Shown: positions 14,725 to 20,880 of the stretch, piece by piece
Numbering within the stretch: position 1 is the first letter of the stretch
Layout: every line of letters begins with the position of its first letter
Virus record (IMG/VR): IMGVR_UViG_3300033273_000224
Coordinates: 1-41,121 of that record
DNA from: a virus
Length of the DNA: 41,121 nt
Direction: 5' to 3' (one strand)
Notes under the pieces: model-generated
The model's database searches: none
What the model saw: only the letters and a program-made list of their open reading frames with translations
Told to the model about the DNA's origin: nothing
Translations under genes and position numbers: made by a program

Positions 14725-15695
14725 CTTAGCATTTCGCGTGTAAGGAAGGCAGTTTCGTTGAACTGAAGGGACAGTTCGTATGCGGTCGGACCATAATCAT
14801 AGGTGTCGTTCTTAGAATCACCATTTTTCAAGGTATTCAGGTGACCGTCAGGGGTCATGTTCACTGACATGTTGGTTAGAACGCATTTTGTCGGGAACTG
14901 CATCAGGAACGACAATGTTTCAGGAGGTGCCATGTCATCGTCCAGAGTTTCATTCGCACCTTTGTATCTGACAATGCTCAACTGGAAGAAGTCGGGGATG
15001 GTCAACCAACGATCGCCTCTACCGCGACCACTATCAATCTGTGAGAATATATCGTTACCACCAGCATCACCACCACCTGAGGTACCAGGGAGCATAGACA
15101 CACGCAGGGACTGGATGATCTTGGTGATTGATACTACATCTTGAGGACTTCTGGGGACCAGTTTGAAGTTGAAGGTGTGAGTTCTATAGTCAACACCCTG
15201 GAATGTGGTCTCTTCATAAGGGTTCATGATTGCTCTCTTAGCAAGAGCAGCAAGGTCATTAGCAGTAATGTTGCTGTTTCCCATATTTGCAATGTTCATG
15301 GCACTCGCTGCCACGTTACCTGCTATTTGGGTTTTGCCTTGTTCTGCTGCTTGGGAGATCATAGTGCCAGCATCTTGAGTATTCCCCTGCTGGAACATTT
15401 GTGTACCAGCAATACCAGCAGCACCAAGACCCACTTGGTTGTATTTTGTGGTATACTGTTCACTTAAGTTCGCAGGAAGATATAGAAAGATAGATTCTTT
15501 CGATTTACCTTTCGATCTTCCTGTTCCCGCTCCACTACCTACATAGTTATACGGACTTGTCTTCCTGGAATCGAAGATATCGATTTTCAGGTAGTCCATC
15601 GCTTCAGTTGGAAACGATGCTGTGTTTCCAATCGCTTTTCTGCTACTTACCGAACTGGTGCCGAGCGGTTTTACTCTCGGGAATACTAATGCCAT
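14721..15695 (-). CDS. 48: Tail tube cap protein gp48
   Basis: A 324-residue homologue of T4 gp48, which sits on the baseplate hub and starts the tail tube. Family-type segments: MALVFPRVKPL, ESIFLYLPANLSEQYTTKYNQV, NPYEETTFQGVDYRTHTFNFKLVPRSPQDVVSITKII, DFFQLSIVRY and TKCVLTNMSVNMTPDGHL. The centre is an Ala/Gln-rich helical stretch. Its start codon shares the CATG at 15693-15696 with the divergent gp4 gene. A GATAAATA on the minus strand 64 nt upstream, inside gp4, is its likely promoter. Confidence 0.87.
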   Translation of the reverse strand: MALVFPRVKPLGTSSVSSRKAIGNTASFPTEAMDYLKIDIFDSRKTSPYNYVGSGAGTGRSKGKSKESIFLYLPANLSEQYTTKYNQVGLGAAGIAGTQMFQQGNTQDAGTMISQAAEQGKTQIAGNVAASAMNIANMGNSNITANDLAALAKRAIMNPYEETTFQGVDYRTHTFNFKLVPRSPQDVVSITKIIQSLRVSMLPGTSGGGDAGGNDIFSQIDSGRGRGDRWLTIPDFFQLSIVRYKGANETLDDDMAPPETLSFLMQFPTKCVLTNMSVNMTPDGHLNTLKNGDSKNDTYDYGPTAYELSLQFNETAFLTREMLR

Positions 15696-16128
15696 GAGTT
15701 ACTCTGGAAGGTTTAGACCATCACATACTCAAAAATATAAGGGGGATCCTACAAACATTATTTATCGTAGTTTGTGGGAAAGAAAGTTCATGGTTTGGTG
15801 CGACAAAAATGACAATGTTCTTGAATGGGGTTCGGAAGAAATCGTTATCCCCTATGTTAGTCCTGTTGACAATCGGATTCATCGCTATTATCCAGACTTC
15901 TACGTCAGAGCACGGACCAGGAGTGGAAGGATTGAGAAGTTCATTATTGAAGTTAAACCAAAGTCGCAGATACATCCCCCCAAAAAACAAAAAAGGGTAA
16001 CGAAGAAATACCTGACTGAGGTCAAAACCTATGCTGTCAACGAAGCGAAGTGGAAGGCAGCAGAAGAGTATTGTGCTGATCGCAGAATGAGTTTTATGAT
16101 ACTCACCGAAAAGGAACTCAAGGTATGA
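15694..16128 (+). CDS. 4: Head completion protein gp4
   Basis: A 144-residue protein close in length to T4 gp4 (150 aa), needed to complete the head after DNA packaging. The sequence SGRFRP.HTQKYKGDPTNIIYRSLWERKFMVWCDKNDNVLEWGSEEIVIPYVSPVDNRIHRYYPDFYV has the TnsA/Vsr-like nuclease layout: a Glu in SLWERKFM, Asp in YYPDFYV, and IIEVKPK (Glu-x-Lys) after it. An in-frame ATG at 15622 lies inside the opposite gp48 gene and is rejected. It ends in an ATGA overlap with the next gene. Confidence 0.88.
   Translation: MSYSGRFRPSHTQKYKGDPTNIIYRSLWERKFMVWCDKNDNVLEWGSEEIVIPYVSPVDNRIHRYYPDFYVRARTRSGRIEKFIIEVKPKSQIHPPKKQKRVTKKYLTEVKTYAVNEAKWKAAEEYCADRRMSFMILTEKELKV
15759..15766 (-). promoter_or_regulatory. 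Late promoter for gp48-gp53 (GATAAATA, minus strand)
   Basis: The plus strand reads TATTTATC, so the minus strand has the late octamer GATAAATA. It sits 64 nt upstream of the gp48 start codon and within the gp4 coding sequence, as it must because the two genes have no intergenic space. Confidence 0.6.
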
Positions 16129-16598
16129 GCATTTACACAGATGTATTGGATGCCACAGGAAGCAAAAGAAGATCACGTCCTTGGTACCGTGATCAAGTCC
16201 GCTCTCTACTTGAACCTTTGGATCGTTTGCCTGCTGTTGGCGATGTGGTTTTCTACAACTACAGTGCCCAAACAGCAGAAAAACTAAAGTTTTGGGATAA
16301 GTTCCCCATGACACTAATCACAGACATTAGTCTTGCTGACAACAGGTTTGAGGGAGGCAATCTACACTACTTAAGACCTACAACAAGGATCACCGTAGGA
16401 GCATCAATCAAGGCGGGAGGAATGTCATATCCTCGTCGCTGCCATCATAAATACTTCTTAAGTGCGGCGGGATCTATGTATTTGGTCCCCAAAGAGGAAC
16501 TGGACAGTATTGGCAAACTGCCACTAGAACAGTTCACAACTACTGTTATGGGTCGGCAAATCGACATACCTAGTTCTCACGTTTGGAGTAGATTATAG
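16125..16598 (+). CDS. Hypothetical virion-associated protein, 157 aa
   Basis: Coupled to gp4 by an ATGA overlap and to the next gene by TAGTG. Conspicuous features are DRLPAVGDVVFYNYSAQTAEKLKFWDKFPMTLITDI followed by GGNLHYLRP. A beta-rich domain of the form (Y/F)xYxA...WDxFP...GxNLHYL is, as far as I recall, seen in uncharacterised proteins of many T4-like phages. Given its neighbours (gp4, tail tube-like), a role in the head-tail joining or baseplate region is plausible. Confidence 0.65.
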   Translation: MSIYTDVLDATGSKRRSRPWYRDQVRSLLEPLDRLPAVGDVVFYNYSAQTAEKLKFWDKFPMTLITDISLADNRFEGGNLHYLRPTTRITVGASIKAGGMSYPRRCHHKYFLSAAGSMYLVPKEELDSIGKLPLEQFTTTVMGRQIDIPSSHVWSRL

Positions 16599-17347
16599 TG
16601 CCATATTCAGCACCAAACTCATTTACAGAGTTTAGAGATTGGATCCGTAGCGGTGGAGCAGAACCCGCACGTTCCAACCTATATTCTGTGTTTGTGGGTC
16701 TGCCCCGTTGTGTTCGTGCCGCTGGGTTCAGTGAGTTTCGTACCTGGACCGAGTATGTGAACTTTGCTGCTGATGATGTAACCGTACCTAGCAGACAGAT
16801 CACTACTGCACAGGTCAAAGACTTTGGTATGCAGCGCAACTATGCCACAGGTCAGGTTAACAGTCCTATCACCGTTTCCTTCCTGGTGACTAAGGATCTG
16901 ATGATGCGACATGTATTTGAACTGTGGATGAATAGTGCTGCAGGTGACCAAGAGAACCGCACATCATTTTACGATCAATACACTACCAACATCATCATCC
17001 AGAAGTGGGAGTTGGGGAGTAACGTTGTATATAAAGATCACAGGGATCCTAGGATTCAGCAGAGATTGAATCGTTGTACTGGTGCTTGGCAACTGATTGG
17101 TGCATTCCCAACCAACATCAGTGTGATGCAACTCAACAACGAGGCAACAAGTCTCATGAAGATGGACATTGAGTTCAGTTATGAAAGATACAGATTTGAT
17201 CAGGTTCTTGAGAACCTTGGTTGGGCAAATATGCCTGATAAGTATATTGATCTTTTCACTCAGGCAGGTGTCAGTCTTGGTGTTCTCAACGATATTGGAA
17301 TCGGCGGAGATTACGGTCAAAACGAAGTAAATGACTACGGGATTTAA
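16598..17347 (+). CDS. Tail tube-fold protein (gp54/gp19-like)
   Basis: A 249-residue protein with a GTG start in a TAGTG overlap. The order of elements is that of T4-type tail tube proteins: SNLYSVFVGLP, a FAADDVTVPSRQITTAQV strand, RNYATGQVNSPITVSFLVTKDLMMRHVFELWM, then GAFPTNISVMQLNNEATSLMKMDIEFSYERYRFD. The gp19, gp48 and gp54 proteins share this fold. Position among baseplate genes and beside gp48 favours gp54, the tube initiator, over the main tube protein. Assignment to gp54 itself is inference. Confidence 0.6.
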   Translation: MPYSAPNSFTEFRDWIRSGGAEPARSNLYSVFVGLPRCVRAAGFSEFRTWTEYVNFAADDVTVPSRQITTAQVKDFGMQRNYATGQVNSPITVSFLVTKDLMMRHVFELWMNSAAGDQENRTSFYDQYTTNIIIQKWELGSNVVYKDHRDPRIQQRLNRCTGAWQLIGAFPTNISVMQLNNEATSLMKMDIEFSYERYRFDQVLENLGWANMPDKYIDLFTQAGVSLGVLNDIGIGGDYGQNEVNDYGI

Positions 17348-17350
17348 CCG

Positions 17351-17357
17351 CTAAATA
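17351..17357 (+). promoter_or_regulatory. Late-type promoter CTAAATA
   Basis: Lies in the 37-nt intergenic gap, 27 nt before the gp26-like start. The extended sequence CCGCTAAATAC (17348-17358) is repeated exactly at 23372-23382, 60 nt before the gp27-like gene, which supports a functional element. Confidence 0.6.
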
Positions 17358-17384
17358 CCTATACTGAAGTCGTAATGCCACATT

Positions 17385-18089
17385 ATGCCCTTACCTAAAC
17401 TTGTTGTACCTGAATATACATGTACACTTCCTATATCGGGTAGAAAGGTCAAATACAGACCTTTTCTAGTCAAAGAAGAAAAACTCTTGTATCTCGCCAT
17501 GGAGTCCCAAAAGGAATCCGAGATGGTGAGTGCAGTAAAGACCATTATCAAAAACTGCACTGATATCAAAAAAGATATCGACAAACTCCCCACCTTTGAG
17601 ATTGAATATATCTTCCTTCGCATTCGCGCAAAGGCAGTTGGTGAGGTGAGTGAGTTTGTTGTCACATGTCCAGATGATAATGAGACAACCGTGGAAGTTC
17701 GTCTTCCTCTGGAACAGATTGATGTTGTTGTTGATCCAGATCATACCAATATGATTGACCTGGGTGGTGACATCAAAATGGAAATGAAGTATCCGTCCGT
17801 GGATGTGTTCATCGACCAGAACATGAAGGATAATCCTAACATCGAGGATATGTTCAAACTCGCAGCATCATGTATCGATAAGGTATATGACGCTGAAGAG
17901 ATCTACGAGTCTTTCACACAGAAAGAAGCACTGGATTTCTTGGGTGAGTTGAACTCTGAGCAGTTCCAACAGGTTCAGAAGTTCTTCGACACGATTCCCA
18001 AACTGAAGCATGATCTTGTGGTTACTAACCCCAAGACTAAGGTCGAAAGCACTATTCCTCTTGAGGGTCTTGCTGCTTTTTTCGGATAG
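17385..18089 (+). CDS. 26: gp26-like baseplate hub / tail-assembly chaperone protein
   Basis: A 234-residue protein of the T4 baseplate hub assembly type (gp26/gp51 family, T4_baseplate in Pfam by memory): MPLPKLVVPEYTCTLPISGRKVKYRPFLVKEEKLLYLAMES, then a helical body with PTFEIEYIFLRIRAKAVGEVSEF. It is encoded directly before two giant tape-measure-like genes, as tail-assembly chaperones are in other tailed phages. Its last codons GCT TTT TTC GGA TAG contain a -1 slippery heptamer, so a minority of ribosomes could extend it by the short downstream frame (see the frameshift entry). Confidence 0.75.
   Translation: MPLPKLVVPEYTCTLPISGRKVKYRPFLVKEEKLLYLAMESQKESEMVSAVKTIIKNCTDIKKDIDKLPTFEIEYIFLRIRAKAVGEVSEFVVTCPDDNETTVEVRLPLEQIDVVVDPDHTNMIDLGGDIKMEMKYPSVDVFIDQNMKDNPNIEDMFKLAASCIDKVYDAEEIYESFTQKEALDFLGELNSEQFQQVQKFFDTIPKLKHDLVVTNPKTKVESTIPLEGLAAFFG
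18077..18083 (+). other. Probable programmed -1 ribosomal frameshift site (T_TTT_TTC)
   Basis: The heptamer TTTTTTC at 18077-18083 is in the correct phase (T TTT TTC) of the gp26-like frame, two codons before its stop. The -1 frame is closed by TGA at 18062-18064 and then open from 18065 straight into the short frame ending at 18277. The two frames thus share only 25 nt, and that stretch contains the slippery site. Slippage would yield a 297-residue fusion crossing as AAFF-RIALMHDN. An 8-bp stem AACCTTAT/ATAAGGTT (18104-18111 and 18120-18127) follows 20 nt later, farther than a usual stimulator. Confidence 0.75.
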
Positions 18090-18094
18090 CACTC

Positions 18095-18277
18095 ATGCAT
18101 GACAACCTTATGAACATGTATAAGGTTAACTTTGCTTTGATGCAGCATCACAAGTACAGTCTAACTGAACTTGAAGATATGATCCCCTGGGAACGTGATG
18201 TATATGTGAACTTACTTATCGCTCACCTTCAAGAAGAGGAGCGTAGGCAAAAGGCACAAAATAGACAATCACTCTAA
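18095..18277 (+). CDS. Short -1 frame ORF, C-terminal part of frameshift product
   Basis: 60 codons counted from the ATG at 18095, but that ATG lacks any Shine-Dalgarno sequence (TTTTTCGGATAGCACTC precedes it). The frame continues upstream to the slippery heptamer of the gp26-like gene, so expression as a fusion is more likely. The sequence YKVNFALMQHHKYSLTELEDMIPWERDVYVNLLIAHLQEEERRQK has the look of the T part of lambda-type G-T chaperones: a helix, then an MIPWER motif, then a charged helical tail. It ends in a TAATG overlap with the first giant protein. Confidence 0.7.
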   Translation: MHDNLMNMYKVNFALMQHHKYSLTELEDMIPWERDVYVNLLIAHLQEEERRQKAQNRQSL

Positions 18278-20877
18278 TGGCAAAAATAAAAGTCAGAGAA
18301 TATGTTGCGGTGCGTCCTCCTAAGGATAGCACAGGACTTTCTGTGGGTTTTACTAGCACTATTAGACAGGTTAACCGTCTAGGCACCACTCTTACGGGGA
18401 TTGGCAGAAGCATTGGTCAAATCCACACATTGCATGAGTTCTCGGAAGAGTGGTTGGACAGTTCGGGTGACCGACGTTCAAGAAAGATTCGTCGTGACGA
18501 TAATCAAGCACACAAACGCTGGTTAGAAAAAGGACGAGTCGAGGAGAAGTTAAAGAATAAGAAGCAAGACCAAGATGCAGAGGATGCACAGGAATCCGAT
18601 GCTGATGGTGAAGAAGTTATTGATGAGAGTAAACTCAAAGATAACGTAAGAAAGGAGAAGGGGGGTCGTCTTAAGGGATTCCTCGGTCTCTTTAAGGCGA
18701 TCGGCGGTCTACTTGCACCGTTTATTGCTCAACTAGGACTATTTGCTGGACTTGACTGGGTATCTAAGAACCCTGAGAAAGTTCAGAAAGTTATCGACTT
18801 CCTCGTTGGATGGGGTAAGTTCGGATATAAGATATTGTCGTTTGGTATCGACAAGTTCCTGACTGGGGTCACTGACCTCATGGGAGCAGGCGATCCAAAT
18901 AAGACAGTGGGTGAGCGAATCTGGGCTGGTGTCAAGGGCATCGGCGGACTCATCGTGGGTCTGGGTGGTCTATGGGCTGCTTCTAGGGTGTTCATGCCTT
19001 GGAAGTTGATCAATGACACCAGACGTTTCATGCAACTCTGGGATATTTTCAATGCTCAGGGTGAGGATCGGGATCAACAACGTGATCGCCCCAACCGCCG
19101 CCAACGCCCCACAAGACGCCAAAGAACAGCAAGAGCATCCAAGGCAGCGAGACAGAGATATGCTCGCCGCTATGGTGGTGACGCTGCCCGTAGAAGATTC
19201 CAAGGGAATGTAAAAGGCAGAGGTCCGCTCAATAAGATGCGTGCCACTGCGAGTAAAATAAACCAGGGTGCGAAAAAGTTATCTGGCGGTCTTAAGAAAC
19301 TGACTGGAAAACTTGGTAGGATGAAAGGTCTTACCAAGGGTTTGACCAGGATTGCTGGACCCGCCATGGCAGTCCTGAGTGGTGTGAATGCCTATCAGGA
19401 TGCACTTGCAGCAGGTAAAACAAACAGTGAAGCGGTTGGTATTGGTGTAGGTAAGGCAGCAGGAGGCACGCTTGGTGCCGTTGTCGGTACTGCACTGCTT
19501 GGTCCATTCCTCGGTCCCTTTGCTCCCATCATCGGTGGTATTATCGGTGACTGGTTAGGTGGTTGGGCAGGCGAAAAACTTGGACCTATTGTAGAGAAGG
19601 CGTTTAAGAAAGTCTTCGAGTTCTTGAAGAAGGCAAAGACCTTTATCAAGGACACCATCAAGAAGGTGTTGAATATCCAACTGAAGTTTATCAAACCCTT
19701 CCTTGACTTCACCTTCTATTGGGTTGATCTCCTCGCTGATGCGGTAGATCAACTTAACAAGTTTAATGACTTTATTATGAACGCTGTTCTTGACAGCGTT
19801 ATTGAAACCATTACTAATATCATTGGTGGTGCTCAGTTCCTGGCAAATAAAGCAGGACAAGCATGGAATGCCATCACAGGATTCTTTGGATTCTCTCAGG
19901 GTGGTCCAGTTACCAATAAGAACCAAGTATACAGAGAGGTTCACCAAAGAAAGAGAACAGAACAGAATAAGTTACCCAAGAAGGCATCGGGTGGTAAGAT
20001 CCGTGCTTGGTACACCACTGGTACTGGTGGTAAATCTAAGAAGTTGCCCATGGGTAAGGAGATTAGCTATGGAATGCTCTACCCGCACCATAGTCAACCT
20101 ACGACATTCAGATCGTATGGTTCTCACAAGATTGGTTATCCCAAGGACTACAACTTCAGTAACACCACAAGTGGTGATCCTTGGCCCTCTTCTGGTAGAG
20201 ATGTAGGCATCCCAACTCCACTGGATGCTGAGGTTATCTATAAAGATCCCACATCTCGTTCTGGTGGTTACGGTAACACCGTGGTCGTCAAGACGAAGCA
20301 GGGGTTCATGCAGTATTCTCACCTGCATTCGTTTGGTAACTTCAGACCTGGGGATAAGATCAAAGCAGGTACGATTGTTGGTGGTCAGGGTGACACAGGC
20401 ACACCTGGATCTTGGCACCTGCATATGAACGCACCCAAGAGATTGCATGAGGTATTCTCAAACTATATCTCTATGGGTAAACCTGTCAGTGGTAGCACTG
20501 GCAAAACTCCTTCTCAGGAAGAAGACGGAACCGAATCTCAAACTGATAGTGGAGCGGCATCGGCAGGACCGTCGATGGACTTGTCCTTCTTGAAAGGTGG
20601 AATCATTGGCAATGATCCAATGGCAGCAGGTCAAGAGTCTGAATACTTCGGATCTCTGGAATCTGCAGTTGGCGCTATCAGTCCGACCGCCTCTAGTGGA
20701 GCACTAAATAAGGTTGGGTCCTTGTCTGTATTTAGCAGTCAACAATCTATGAATAGGGCACTTGCCCCTGGTGGAAGCACCATTATGATTCAGCAGATTC
20801 GCAACGCTGCTAATGGTTCAACACAGTCGGTGATTGTGTCTCAACCAAACCCATCACCGTTAATCAATAAGTGTTAA
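18277..20877 (+). CDS. Tape-measure-like tail protein 1 with M23 peptidase-like domain
   Basis: 866 residues. Residues about 1-130 are basic and helical. At 159-186 lies LDWVSKNPEKVQKVIDFLVGWGKF, shared with the next gene. A very Arg-rich stretch follows at about 265-310, then Gly/Ala-rich hydrophobic helices (GKAAGGTLGAVVGTALLGPFLG) typical of tape measures. Residues about 600-735 form a LytM/M23 domain: GRDVGIP with Asp642, GYGNTVVV, YSHLH with His682, and WHLHM with His714 and His716. The usual first zinc ligand His is Ser638. It probably spans the tail or hub and acts on peptidoglycan at entry. Coupled by TAATG to the frame before it. Confidence 0.75.
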   Translation: MAKIKVREYVAVRPPKDSTGLSVGFTSTIRQVNRLGTTLTGIGRSIGQIHTLHEFSEEWLDSSGDRRSRKIRRDDNQAHKRWLEKGRVEEKLKNKKQDQDAEDAQESDADGEEVIDESKLKDNVRKEKGGRLKGFLGLFKAIGGLLAPFIAQLGLFAGLDWVSKNPEKVQKVIDFLVGWGKFGYKILSFGIDKFLTGVTDLMGAGDPNKTVGERIWAGVKGIGGLIVGLGGLWAASRVFMPWKLINDTRRFMQLWDIFNAQGEDRDQQRDRPNRRQRPTRRQRTARASKAARQRYARRYGGDAARRRFQGNVKGRGPLNKMRATASKINQGAKKLSGGLKKLTGKLGRMKGLTKGLTRIAGPAMAVLSGVNAYQDALAAGKTNSEAVGIGVGKAAGGTLGAVVGTALLGPFLGPFAPIIGGIIGDWLGGWAGEKLGPIVEKAFKKVFEFLKKAKTFIKDTIKKVLNIQLKFIKPFLDFTFYWVDLLADAVDQLNKFNDFIMNAVLDSVIETITNIIGGAQFLANKAGQAWNAITGFFGFSQGGPVTNKNQVYREVHQRKRTEQNKLPKKASGGKIRAWYTTGTGGKSKKLPMGKEISYGMLYPHHSQPTTFRSYGSHKIGYPKDYNFSNTTSGDPWPSSGRDVGIPTPLDAEVIYKDPTSRSGGYGNTVVVKTKQGFMQYSHLHSFGNFRPGDKIKAGTIVGGQGDTGTPGSWHLHMNAPKRLHEVFSNYISMGKPVSGSTGKTPSQEEDGTESQTDSGAASAGPSMDLSFLKGGIIGNDPMAAGQESEYFGSLESAVGAISPTASSGALNKVGSLSVFSSQQSMNRALAPGGSTIMIQQIRNAANGSTQSVIVSQPNPSPLINKC

Positions 20878-20880
20878 TAG

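Noticed and set aside
15622-15693. Upstream in-frame start for gp4
   Set aside because: It lies inside gp48 on the other strand and adds residues with no match to gp4; the shared CATG start is better.
18095-18097. Independent initiation of the 60-codon ORF at ATG 18095
   Set aside because: No Shine-Dalgarno sequence precedes it and the frame is continuous with the slippery site; frameshift expression fits better. Not fully excluded.
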